Shown one piece after another: positions 12,397-24,306 of a DNA stretch of 64,000 nt. The translations under genes and the position numbers were made by a program. Source of the stretch: Climacium dendroides (lineage: Eukaryota > Streptophyta > Bryopsida > Hypnales > Climaciaceae). Numbering within the stretch: the stretch's first letter is position 1; each line of letters starts with the position of its first letter. The stretch covers positions 36,580,001-36,644,000 of the forward strand of contig OX467082.1 in NCBI GenBank assembly GCA_950106755.1. The letters run 5' to 3'. Below the pieces are notes generated by a model. The model saw only the letters and a program-made list of their open reading frames with translations. It searched no databases and had not been told where the DNA came from.

Positions 12397-12919
12397 CTCC
12401 CTCCATTCCAAAATGATCTTGTTGTACTTTGTGACATTAAAAATTGGTCAAATTCGGCTTTTGATTGCTATCTAGGACTAGGAAAACAACCCCAAGCCAT
12501 AGTTCCCCCTCCATCTATGCATCATCAATCAAAAGACAAATGAAATGACTAAAGAGGTCAATTAATATTGTTCGTTTTTATTTTTTGTATCTCTTTGAGT
12601 TGGCTGATTGGAAAAGATGAAGCTTTGGGAGGTGGTATAGAGGTCCACATATGGTCTTGAACCCATATTGGCTACTCACAAATGACACCTCACAATCAAC
12701 AATTAAGTGTCTATTGGTGCTCTTTGAAAATGCCCCTAAAATTTCACTTTCCAATACTCTAAAATTGCACTTTGAAAAGAGTTCTGAAATTCAAAGTTTC
12801 TAAGACACTAAAAATGCACCAAACTCTATTGTCAAAGTGAAACAAGTTTTAGAAATGTTATTTAGAGCCTTAATCTGGAACATTTTGTCCAACAAGAAGA
12901 TCATTTTGGGATGGAGGAG
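12397..12919. mobile_element. Stowaway-like MITE (523 bp)
   Basis: Begins CTCCCTCCATTCCAAAATGA and ends in the near-complementary TCATTTTGGGATGGAGGAG, flanked by TA on each side (12395-12396 and 12920-12921). A CTCCCTCC-type terminal repeat with a TA target is the signature of Stowaway elements mobilised by Tc1/mariner transposases. No coding capacity is visible. It sits about 220 bp upstream of the TatD start codon, at the edge of its promoter. Confidence 0.85.
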
Positions 12920-13136
12920 TAAATATTTTGTGAACGATGTTACTAATTCAGTCTGGGAGGGATGAATGTGGTTCATCCGTGGTTCATCCGCGGAATGACG
13001 AATGAGTCCTCTGTTTCTTCTTTCTCCGCTGAAGAGCAGAGTGTGCCTGTCTAGCGAGCTCATCGTCTCCACTGAGCCAGCGAGTGCGGCGATTCAAACT
13101 CGGTGCCCGCGGGAGCGTCTCGGCAGATTGGATTCC

Positions 13137-16100
13137 ATGCCGCCACTCAAACTCATCGGTACGTCTGATTTTGCGATCTTTCTTTTCTTAAAGAATCGGT
13201 TCATGGGAGAATGGTGGTGGAGGTTTTCTTGTAGTAGGAAGTGTATCAGGAAGTCGCTGAATTCTGCTGTTGAGAATTTAGGTTTTGGAGGTTTATTTTT
13301 TCAATGCGTATTCTGGATGCATTGCAATGTGTAGAATCAATGGCATTGCGAATCTTCACTCTCTTGTTTTTGCTATTTCCTGAGCGAGTGGTTTGATGTC
13401 GCCTTGCAGATATTGGAGCCAATCTTACAGGTGCTCTTCAATTTGCTCTCATCCACGTGATTTCGTGCTTCATGTCTAAATTGTGTCTCATATTTCTTTA
13501 AGCAGCTTTGAGAAGTTCATAGGAGGACTGTATTTTGTCCAATTTCATTTCATTTTTGACCAAAACATTCGATGTCCTTCGCTGATGTTGTGATATAAAA
13601 TTTGACTCAGACTGAATTATATTTGTCACAATATGACCAATCGATTTAGTCATTCTCAAACCATGAATCCTTGGTCCTTTGGAACTTAACTGGTATCTTA
13701 TTTAAGAAAATTCACTTAAGAGTTGAGGGCTTTGGAGTTTAAGACTTGATTTTGTAGCATACGATTACTCACTGACAATAGTGGCGATTTTTTAATTTCT
13801 GAATCTCCGTCTCTTGCTGCGCGTGATGTATTATGTATCAGATGGCATGTTTGCCGGGAGCTACCATGGCAAGCAGTGCCATCCACCAGATCTTGTTCAC
13901 GTCTTGCAACGAGCTTGGGATGCAGGACTGACTCGGATTATTGTGAGACCGATTATGTGATAATCTCCTTCAAAGTTTTGCCGCGCTCTTTATTTCAGGA
14001 TAAAGAAGATGAAGCTCATGTAAATGTGTTTCTATGTTTGTATGTATGTATTAGAGAGGACACAATCTTGATGAATGCATTTACCTAATAGGTGACAGGA
14101 GGATCTCTGAAGGAGTCGATGGAAGCTTTGTCCTTGGCTGACACCGACGGTATACCCTCTACCGAGCTCCTATCACGATATGTGTCGCCAAAGGAGCAGT
14201 GACTTTGAGCACTAAGTGCATCCTGTATTGTCATATGAAATTAATCAGTATTTATCGCAGGTTGAATGTTCGTCCATGTTTAGCAGCGTGTTGATTAAAT
14301 GTGAGCTGAATAGTGTATTTCTCGTATGTTTGTAACTGAGCTATGTACATGAGGTCTGTCAAATAGCCATTAACAATTCCTTTTGAAACATCGTTGGTTC
14401 TTTTCTTTCTTTTAGGTTGTAGTTCATCATTATGTAATTCTCTTCTTTTGATATAATAGTTTGGGAAGAAATGCAGGTCGTCTATTCTGTACTGTTGGAG
14501 TGCACCCGACTAGATGCTCGGTACGATCCCTCGCTACAGTTCATACTTATTTGTTGACTTGTAAGTGCGTGCGTGAGTATCTTGAGTTGATCACTTAACC
14601 GTTTAATTGCGTTGTGATGTTCATCGGTATCTTGACCTTTAAACAGTGTGTCACAAATTATGTAGAAGAGGTAATCTGATACAATCATGGCTCGAAGATG
14701 TCGCAGGAATTTGAAAAGAGTGGGGACTCAGAGAAGCATCTGCAGAATCTTCTGCAAGTTACCAAAGATGGCATCGTCAGAGGGAAGGTGCTAAAGTGAC
14801 TAACTTAATTCCCCGTGCGCTTCTAGCTGTTTCTTCTAATGAGCGACTAGTTTTAATTGAAAGTAATAATTTTGACCTTGCTGTTGAGCCTTTCAAAGAA
14901 CTCTTTTAAGTTTGGCCGTAGTGAATTAATTTCGGCTTTGAGAACCCGGATGCTCTATTTTGGCCACAACTACAGAGCATTGTGGTCAACGCAGAGAAAT
15001 TGACCGAAGATAGAGCTAGCACTCATGATAGATATCGGAGGTAATTTGATCCCGAGAAGGCTAACTTCCATTTGGAAGTAGTATATGAATGCAATTATGT
15101 CGATCACAGGTTGTAGCAGTTGGCGAGTGTGGCTTAGATTACGACCGCCTCCAATTTTGTCCTGCTGAGACTCAGCGCCGGTACGTTAGCCTTGTATTAT
15201 TGGATTTCATTATGTTTACTTGCTCGCTATGACTTCATGCTAAGATCGTCATTATGCTTTCATGCTAAGATCGTCATTATGCAGTTATTTCGAAAGACAA
15301 TTCGAGATTGCTGAAGCAACAAAGTTACCTCTCTTCCTTCATATGAGGGCTGCTGCTTCCGACTTTCTAGACATCGTCAAACGCAACCAACACAGGTCAG
15401 CTGTCCGTAGTTTGATTTGTATGTGGTCATATGCTCTTTTTCCTATGACAAGAATCTTCAGTAGCACCGAGAAACAACATTAACCAATTTCTCTGCTTGT
15501 TCAGATTTACTGCAGGTGTAGTGCATTCTTTTACAGGAAGTGCTGAAGAAAGGGATCAATTACTGGCTATTCCTAATCTGTACATAGGTAATTTTCTCAA
15601 TTCGGCGTCAGATGTACTTTGTGGACTGGAACCCGTTTCATGAGGTGTTTCTGCCGAGTTTGAATTCGAAATGATGTCCTTAATTACCTGGAGTAGGATG
15701 TACCTTGTAATTCTGATAATTTATACCGTGTTTCTTTGAACCGCACTGATAGGTATCAATGGTTGCTCATTGAAAACCGCGGAAAACTTAGCGGTGATGG
15801 CTGGGATTCCGGTGGATAGGATGATGATTGAAACCGATTCTCCTTATTGTGACATCAAGAACACTCATGCTGGAATCAAGCACGTCAAAACCACTTGGCC
15901 CTCGAAGAAAAAAGAGAAACATGACATCCAGTCACTTGTGAAAGGGCGAAATGAGCCCTGCCAAATCAGGTGCTTTCCCAATCCCTGTTCTTAACACGTC
16001 ATTAATATTAGGTCAAGACATAATTTGTGTGATTTCCTTGCAAGATGAACCTCGAGAAAATTCCGTGTGCCCCAAGGTCTTGTATTCTTCAGTATAATGT

Positions 16101-16673
16101 CTGTTTAACGGTTTCATTTCATACGTTTCACGCATGAACCTCCCCTGAAGACGGGTCACCACAATATATTTCGGCCACCGTTCAATTCTTGCATGGATGG
16201 AGTGCGTATAGTGAGAAATTCATTTGTACACTTATTGTGCTCCTAATTTGCACTCTGTGAAACTATTTTAGTGAACAGTAAGTTGAACATTCTGCAGGCA
16301 AGTACTGGAAGTGATAGCAGCATATCGACAAGAGCAGGACGTTGGTGGCTTTGCAAGAACTGTCTATCAAAACACGTGCAGGTGACAGTTTGTTATCTGG
16401 TCCCTCGACTTTGTGATAACTCATTTTTTTCTTTCTACTTTGAAGACCTCTTTTAAGCACCAGCATACTGTGGTGAATTTTGGGCTAAGAACCCTGCTAT
16501 TTTAGAATTGAACATTAAACTGGCTTCTCCTGCGATAGCGGTTATCCGCTATTTCTCTTTGATGCGCGAGGGGTGGAACTTCTAACCAATTGTTCTGCTT
16601 ATTTGCCTGCAGGATTTTTTTCCCTCATGATATTGACACAATGGCAGATGCTGTTCTATCTGGAAATAATTGA
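13137..16673 (+). CDS. TatD-family metal-dependent DNase (TATDN1-like), 317 aa
   Basis: Twelve exons: 13137-13158, 13410-13430, 13842-13942, 14092-14149, 14477-14520, 14707-14787, 15110-15180, 15285-15395, 15505-15587, 15753-15969, 16298-16381, 16613-16673. All introns are GT-AG and the total is 954 nt. The protein opens MPPLKLIDIGANLTDGMF. In order it carries [51 protein letters not shown] and [17 protein letters not shown], ending with [12 protein letters not shown]. These give the metal-binding His and Asp residues and the catalytic Glu (GEC) of the TatD/TIM-barrel hydrolases. Family members are 3'-5' exonucleases linked to DNA repair or apoptotic DNA degradation in other organisms; the role in plants is less clear. 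Length matches eukaryotic TATDN1 (about 300 aa). Two very short first exons make this gene easy to mis-predict. Confidence 0.93.
15234..15283 (+). repeat. Exact 24-25-bp tandem duplication in a TatD intron, at the 3' splice site
   Basis: The 24-base sequence TTCATGCTAAGATCGT-CATTATGC occurs twice with a 25-base period (15234-15257 and 15259-15282). The second copy supplies the ATGCAG acceptor of exon 8; the first ends ATGCTT and so lacks the AG. Each copy contains a branch-point-like CTAAG. Confidence 0.9.
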
Positions 16674-17594
16674 GCGGTGCGATTCTATCAGATTTAGCAC
16701 AAAGATTGCAGAATTAACCATATACTTCTTGTAGATGTACAATGTCTGCAATAGAAAATTCTGGCGCGACATGAGCCTCTCTTGTTTACGTGGGACATCT
16801 CATAAGCAGTCCCTTGTTGTTCAAGCTTACGTTGCCACATTCAACAGTTGGGACGTTGCATTCGTCCACATGATTTTTTTCAGCAGAATCCTCGCATGCG
16901 CTGATGTACCAAGTATGTGCATGTCCAAAGCCTTTTAATTGTATAGAAGAAGAGGGAAACTCGTACCATGATAAAGGAGCCGGGGAATTAAGCAAATGCC
17001 GATGCGTGGACTTGTATGAGTTTCTCTCTGTGCAGGGTTGCAAATTCGAGCGGGCACAAGAGACTATGCAGCAGCTCATGGCTTCAGTTATCGATCGATC
17101 GTTGAGAGGAACGTAAGTGTGCGCGACCGTGAGTGAAAGAAAAATAGCAGTGTGCGCAATTCTCGGTTTGTGTCGAAATCCGTGTCTCTGCCACAGCAGA
17201 AGCAGTTTTACAAAGACGGTTGAATATTCTAGATCCGAGTGTTTCGGCTTTTTTGCTAGCTAGTTTGCATGTATCTCTTTTCTTTTCAACATCCATGCTC
17301 TTGAGAGGTAATTGGAGGACGTTGGGAAAATGTTCGAATTTCGCTTAGATCAAAAGGGAGAACTTTCTCGACTGTCATTGTTCATAACTACGATTCTTAA
17401 TCATCATGTGGAAACCGTGGATTCAAGTTTCAAGTTTGGATTTATTGGAACAATCTGTGATGAATGTACAATTGAAGTATGAAGGCTTGTCCGAGGTGGA
17501 TGACAAGTTTTCTAATGTCTAAGAGAAATTGCATCCCGCACCGGCTCTATCAATCTAATTCTGCACTGGGACGAGGCTCGAAGCATGCATGGAT
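16674..17594. other. Spacer between convergent TatD and GDPD genes
   Basis: The genes on either side converge, so this 0.9 kb should hold both 3' UTRs. Short reading frames occur on both strands (for example 16735-16938 and 17084-17296) but show no domain. No repeat or element was recognised. Confidence 0.5.
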
Positions 17595-20226
17595 TTACTT
17601 GGAGTAGCTGTCGACCAGGTCAGCAATCTTGGAGATGAGCTCAGCAGCGGATTGGGCCTTGGTGACATTCAATGGGCTTGCCCAATCCTGGTACATGCGC
17701 AGAGTTCGGGTGAAGTCTGTGAAGAAGCCATCCACACCAATCACGTCGGTCCAGTATGCATACTCTTCGTATGGATCCAAGTGATAGTTGAACTTCAAAT
17801 ACGAGTTTTCGTTGCGGTATGTGTAGGGGTGAACCTGCATCAATTTCATCACCACGTTCCTGCCTCAGCCAGGTGACGAACAACTGTAACAGAATGTGTA
17901 TATGTCCTCACAACGAAATGAAAGCTGATTAATTCCAGAGAGAAGACCAGATTAAGAGCAAGGGATGAAGCAATGCAAGCAAGCGTGGTAATAACTGACC
18001 TGCAGCCCGTGGGCATGGGCTCTGGCTACAAGATCGGTAGGGGCTTGGATGAAGTTCTGGGCGTCCGGCACGGCGATGGTGTCTTTCCAGGGGCCGATGC
18101 CTACCACTCCAAACGTCTTGAGGTACTTGAAATAGCTGTCGGATGTGATCTCTGCAAATGACTGTAGCATGGAATTAGTACGCGTTACTGCAGGTAGCAT
18201 GGAGGGGTAGACTGGTAGAGTGCTGCTCAGGTGACACCCAGTGCCTGTTCTATGTAGAGTGTGTACCAGAGGCGTACATCTCGAGATTGGGGATTGGGGG
18301 GTCCCCTGGGCCAGCGCTCGTCCCCATCAGAGACTCAGGTGTTCATACAATCAGTTGACAGAAGAATTAATTATTTAATAGCTTTCACTGTTCTTTACAC
18401 ATACAAGATGGAATGCTTCTAGCTGATGAGGGGAAATGACTCACCTGGTTAGTGTCCTGAGTAGGGATCGTGAATTCGTCAATGAGGAAGACGAGGGGAG
18501 AATCTGTGAGCTTTGATGCTTTCACCAGAGCTGTTGGTGCAAAGGATTGAATCAGCACAGGTTGCTTCATCCATTGCTTGGACAAGTACTTGCCGTAGTA
18601 CCCATGCTTCAGCAGAGTCTCCGTGAACTCATCCTCGACGGTCTTGCCACCTGGCCACTTGACCTGCCGAATGAATAAAACCAGACATACTTGGGTGAGC
18701 TGGCAGTTTGAGAGCTAATTTAAGGACACTCAGGGTGATCACGAAAATTCTTCAATCAATTTGTGAGGGGAGAATACTTAATTCAAATGAGACGTCGTCT
18801 AACGTACGTGCTCGTTTATTAACACAGGGTTCTTGATTTCGGGGTAAATTCCAACAATACGGTCAGCGGTCAGAGCAATTTGAATGAACTCGTCGAAGGT
18901 GAGAATTCCGAATTTCCCTGCAGAGATTGACGAAAGAAGCTCCGAAATCATGAAAAGTTTCGAAGAAACGTTGAATGCTGGAAGATCAAACAAATGCCCA
19001 TTCAAAGCAAGAAATCCGGTATGACACATGCTTCACAGATGTTACTGCGTCGAGAGAAGAAAGAAATTGGAGAGGTATGGACATGCCATTGTAAGAGGGG
19101 TCTCGGTCGGGAAAGCGTTGGTAGACTCTCAGGGTTTGAATCTCCTCCAAGGTAAAGTCCACTGCCACAAAGAAAATTGCAAGTATTATTATTGCCTGCC
19201 AGTAGGGTGGCAGGCAAACTCCAATACAGTATACAGCTCAATTATTGATGAGACCATTCCATACCATGAGAGGGCACATCAAGGACAGAGCGAGCGCAAG
19301 GGATAAGAAAGAGACCTGTGAAGAAACCTGTGGTGTTCACACCTTGCACTAGATAAGTGCGATTGCGGTCAGCAAACTGTGAGAAATTGGCAACGTCGGT
19401 GGTGGGGTCTAGGGTTACGTCATGGAAGCAGATCAACTTGCCATCCTTGGTCGCCAAAATATCAGTCTCGATGAAATCGGCCCCCACTTCAATTGCCCTC
19501 TGCAACCGCTCACCATCGCCGCCAATCACATATGAAAAATCTACAGGAAGGGGAAATGAAAACTAGCCAGACAAACGCAGTACATCAAACGGAGGTTGCT
19601 GCTGAGCTTGTGATCAACATGAGAATTCGAACTATGCAAGCTAGGAGTACTGAACAGGATGCCAGGACAAGGGATAATTTACTTGGTATGCAGCAAACGT
19701 TTCCTCGGGATACTCGCCATTAGCACCACGGTGCGCAATATTAAAAGGGCGCTGGGTCTGAATGGGCTTCTTGTAAGCCTGTATCTGCGAAGCACTGGGC
19801 AAGGGCGGACTCCGCCCATCAGCCAGGGGCGATGCCACCAGCAGCACAATAATAGAGCACAATAAAAGTACTCCTGTACCTGAAGAGTCAATACCAGAAT
19901 TCCGCAAGACAATCAATTATACAATTCCCGTATTACTACTGCCATACCCAAGCAGCATGCAGAATCTTAGAATGATATTACTGTCCTACGAAGGCCGTGG
20001 AAGTGCTCAACCGCATCCATGCGACCAATATCGCAAGAACCGTCATCTGGACGTGCGCGCGAACATGCAGACACGTAGTGGAGGTTCAAGGGAAACAAAA
20101 CTATCCATGGCCAGACCAAATCAGGAAAGCAACTTCGGGGAGATATTCTAATGACTTCGAAACAGAAAAGTCCATTTCAGGAAAAGAAATCAAAGAGACA
20201 TGAAACAATTTCTTACGAGGAGCCAT
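17595..20226 (-). CDS. Secreted glycerophosphodiester phosphodiesterase (GDPD), 398 aa
   Basis: Eight exons on the minus strand: 20226-20217, 19879-19683, 19499-19316, 19161-19087, 18917-18808, 18663-18445, 18161-18000, 17834-17595; total 1197 nt. The 10-nt first exon encodes MAP plus one base. The hydrophobic stretch GVLLLCSIIVLLVASPLA (residues 6-23) looks like a signal peptide. Catalytic GDPD motifs follow: IAHRGANGEYPEET (His53, Arg54), IETDI (Glu80, Asp82) and CFHD (His95). Further conserved blocks are GIYPEIKNP, LIQSFAP, GIGPWKDT, HAHGLQVHPYTYRNE and GVDGFFTDF. The family hydrolyses glycerophosphodiesters to glycerol-3-phosphate and an alcohol, and plant members act in phosphate recycling and lipid turnover. 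The exon 4/5 junction at 19087 uses a GC donor (AATG|GCATGT), required by frame and by the conserved YNGKF sequence. Confidence 0.93.
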
Positions 20227-21077
20227 GATGGATGTGAAGATTCGAATGCCCAGCTGTGTGTACGTGAAGATTGAGGCTATGGTCGCGTCACTCACTCATC
20301 ACTTAGCGATCCTGAACTTGATTTATAGTCATGTAGTAACAGAGCGTGAGAGGCTGAGAAAATGCCTACACACTAAATTTGACCAACCGACGCCGTTTGT
20401 AAAGCAGATATAAGCCGGAAAATCAGGTGACACCGGCATATTCAAGACGGACATTCCCCTCAGCCTGAACGAGGAGATGCTTCGTGGTCTTCGGGTGAAT
20501 CCGCCACGTTGCTTCGGTACGTCTTCATGATCAACACCCTGCTGGAACTGATTGATACCGCATAAGCTTTTGCAAAATCCGCCTCCTCGATCTGCAGCAT
20601 GGGAACACTAGTTACTCTCAAGGAACAGTTTGCCCGAGATGAAGAAGACGAAGGCGATCGGCACAATGGAATGCAATACGTCTGCTGCAATCGGGATAAA
20701 AACCGCAGTTAATGCAGGGTAGGTACAGAAGTTTGGGGTAATTAATGAGGGCATTGAGCTATGATTTCGACATCCTGCACTCGAATGTGCCTGCGGAGAG
20801 TATTACGTTGGTACGTGTATATATTCTGCTTGATTAAATATGCAGCATCTCCATTGATTCTGCGAATATGGATGATATTTCAGAGTCGGAAGCGGCTCCA
20901 AAGAGACTGATCAGATGCTTGCCTCTTCAAGTCAAAGTTGTGTGCCGATTGCCTGTTCACCTCGAACATCATGTATGAGGATGTTGGTGATGCCACAAGT
21001 ATATTCTTCGTGCAGCGGCACTGCACCTTCCAGTCCTCATTGAGTTCTCTGTTTGCTTTTGGCTTTTTGCCCTTTAA
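20227..21077. other. GDPD upstream region
   Basis: Presumed promoter and 5' UTR of the minus-strand GDPD gene, then spacer. I see no domain-bearing reading frame. From about 21060 the composition drops sharply to AT-rich where the next element begins. Confidence 0.45.
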
Positions 21078-22931
21078 CCCATTAACGCAAGATTCTTTTT
21101 AGAAAATTTTGTGAATATTTCTTATAGCTTTGAACAAATACATTATTTATCACAATACAATTTCAACAGGTTGGTTATAAAGAAAGGGATTACTTTGGAT
21201 GAATGAAAAGTGACTCTAGTGAAACATCAAGTTGCCTTGATTGAAGTACTATATCCATCATCTAGAATATTCACATCCTTTCTTGAACTTTGTATGTTTT
21301 TTTCTAAAACCCATGTACAAAAAATATTGCTTTATGAAAGTGGTTGAAGTGAAGGTTGTTTTTAAAAGATTTAAGCATTATGTTGGATTAATGCTCAAAT
21401 GAATGAGAAGATATTTGGATAGAACATCAACTTGAGCACTTTCTTTAGCATTTAATCAATATGGGCTTGATGGCTCTTAGGATTAATCTAGTATAAATTA
21501 GTATATTAGTTATTTGAATTATATAGTTTTGTTGTCTCCCTTTGAATCCTATATTCTTTTTAAACTTTTGTTGTAGTTTGTACAATGGAATTTCCTAATT
21601 TTACATTCTCAAGTATCACACCATTAGTTTCTTACCAAATTTTAGAACTCAACAAAAAATTGTATGATATTTTGTTATGTTGCTAAAAGTTGTATACAAA
21701 TGTGATAATAGGGAGTTTGTGCAACTCTATTAAAATCGACCAACAACAAAACCAAATTTGACCACAATTAACCCCAAAGTGTTCAACTGACCATATATGG
21801 TTGATTTGAAATTTCAAGCTGATTTTGGTGTGGGTAGTTCAATTTTTTAAATAATTTTTAAATTTAAAAAATAATAATTTATGTATACATAAATGGTATT
21901 TTGAATTTTAATTTGTCAAAAAAAATTATCTTGAAGATTTATAATTAAGACCATATTCATTATATTGAGACTTTTCATACTCTCATTTTTATCTTTGACT
22001 TGAAGATAAACTGCTTTATTTCTTTATTAGTATTTTTTTTATAAATAGGTAACAACACCAACTTTTAGAATATCATTTTAGAATATCATTTTAGAATATC
22101 ATTTTAGAATCACTATTTGAGCATTATTTATTTTTGGTTTCAATTATTATTTTTGTAAATTAATTTATAATATCTAGCATTCTATCTCAAAATCTGCAAA
22201 AAGTCTCAATAACAAATATGGCCTTAATTTTGAAACCTCTTATTTAATAATACTTAGATCAAAGAATACCAAAATTAATTCCTTATTACATACTTTCTTA
22301 CAAATATCCAAATATGAAATCAATTCCATATTTATAAGATGAAATTCCAAAATTATTCTTTCTTATAAATTTTCACTCAAATATTTAAATCATCAAAAAA
22401 AATAGAAAAACAAATGAATCATCTAATAAATATGAATATGAAAATTTCGACTATACTTCTACATGTCTTTGAAATTTTCTAAATTTTGGAGTGCATTGAA
22501 GTTAGAAAGAGTGCTTTAACCCATTATTTAAAGATTGGTTGATTACTTTCTAGTGAAAACTAACATTTTTTCATTGATAGCCAAAGTTTTAGAAATAATT
22601 TGGATATGGATGAAAGGAGATGGGTGTGGAAAATTGGGAATCAAATGCATTGGGACAAGAATCAAAACAATTTATGCTAGCATGCATTTTGGTGGGTGAA
22701 AAAACAAATGAAATACTAGTTGAAAATATTCAAATCAATATGGAAATCAATGCAAAATTTGTCATGCATTTATTGTGGAGCCCCAAGCATTCATGCCAAC
22801 TCCATTGGTCATGCATTTATTTCTATGGTTAGATCTTTGGAATGCATCCCGGTTTGGTATTTTTTTCTATGTTCAATCCAAGACTAGAAAATGTTTTGCC
22901 CACCCTAGAATCAACCATAGGCTTTAATGGG
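21078..22931. mobile_element. TTAA-flanked element, piggyBac-like ends (1.85 kb)
   Basis: Begins CCCATTAACGC and ends GCTTTAATGGG (10 of 11 bases complementary), with TTAA directly outside both ends (21074-21077 and 22932-22935). The interior is AT-rich with no transposase frame. It contains a short array of four TTTTAGAATATCAT-type units near 22063-22112. It shares the TTAA/CCC architecture of the 9986-10916 element but not its sequence, so it would be a separate family. Confidence 0.6.
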
Positions 22932-22935
22932 TTAA

Positions 22936-23790
22936 CTAGTAAGAGAAGTAGATCTTTTGATCTTGTTCAATAAAGTACTTTCTAATGGACAAGGCAAAGT
23001 AAAAGCCTTTGACATAGAACCAAAAAAAGTGGATACTTACTCAAAAATTAGTTGCCGTAGACTACCAAATACTACATAATTATTTGTCTTGTGGAAAAAT
23101 GTTAAGTAGGCACCACCACATTTTCATCAATGAGAAACACCTCTTGTTGAACATGCTAACTTCAACCCAAATGACTGAATGAAGAGAGTGGCATTGTAGA
23201 CTTGAATTCAAAGAGCCTTGCTTTAGTAAAAGGTTTACAAAGAACACGATCATTCAACAAAATGTGGTGGAAGAATGCATCTTCAATGTACCCAATCCAG
23301 AATGATATCTAAGAAGTGATTTAAGGATGAAACATGGTCACAGCTCTTGTTAAGGTGTTGGATAGTAGGTGTCTGATTGCAGATGTTTCTACGAGCTCTC
23401 TCCGAGACTGTACTACAAGAGACTTGATGAGATGCAGCTTGAAAACGACGGAGGTGGGTCACTGGCACTTCATATGCAGCGTCGACCAGGGGATTCATTG
23501 AACAATTGCAATTGTAAAATTTGCACTCAAATTCCTAGACGACGAGGCAGTACGAGTATCTTCGATCTTCGCCGATCTTTGACAGCACCCACAACAACTA
23601 CTTATGCACACGCCACTCGCACGCACTCAGATTGAAGTAGTGGAATCTGAACTAGAGTTTTGAGTTCAAAGCATGCGGCGAAATGACGATTAGCAGCTCT
23701 CGAAGAGGACTGTAATTTCGACAAGAGCCATGATGACATGCAGCTTGCAAACGGAAGTGGCACTTGAATTGGCATGGAGTATGATCAGGG
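22936..23790. other. Spacer with an older duplicate of the repeat-array leader
   Basis: No gene recognised. A segment near 23425-23510 (ATGCAGCTTGAAAACG, GGCACTT, CAGGGGATTCATTGAACAA) resembles 23732-23812 just before the tandem array. This suggests a diverged earlier duplication of the same unit. Confidence 0.5.
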
Positions 23791-24300
23791 GATGTTGAAC
23801 AATCGCAAATGCAAAGCTTGTACTGAAGAATGGAATCGAGCCGAGCCGATTGTAATTGACGCTACAAATTTGCTAACCAGAACGACCTAATGCTGCAACA
23901 TGAGAGAAGGAGAATCATCCGGATGCTGAACAATCGCAATTGCAAGCCAGCAACGAAGAATGAGATCGAACCGTATGTGATTGACGCCACAAATTTACTT
24001 ACCAGGACGGCCTAATGATGCAACAGAAGAGAAAGAGAACCCTCCGGATGCTGAACAATCGCAATAGCAATTCCTGCACCGAAGCATGAGAGCGGATTGT
24101 GATTGACGCCACAAATTTGCTAACCAGAATGACCTAATTTCGCAACATGGGAGAAGGAGAACAGTCTGGATGTTGAACAATCGCAATTGCAAAGCCTGCA
24201 GCGAAGATTGAGGGCCGATTGTGATTGACGCTACGATCTTGCTACCCAGAATGACCTAATGTCGCAAGATGGAAGAACGATAACTACCCGGATGCGCGAG
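23791..24300. repeat. ~122-bp tandem repeat array abutting the OSCP stop codon
   Basis: Copies begin at the landmark GATG(T/C)TGAACAATCGCAA at 23791, 23932, 24047 and 24169, with a truncated start at 24291; spacings are 141, 115, 122 and 122. Each copy also contains TGATTGACGC(C/T)AC, TTGCTAACCAGAATGACCTA and CGCAACATGGGAGAAGG in order. The array ends within 10 bp of the OSCP stop codon, so its minus strand should form the OSCP 3' UTR. Confidence 0.9.
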
Positions 24301-24306
24301 CTCCAC

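Noticed and set aside
17641..17883. Alternative longer start of the last GDPD exon
   Set aside because: The family-conserved HGLQVHPYTYRNE sequence requires the acceptor at 17835, which gives the correct phase.
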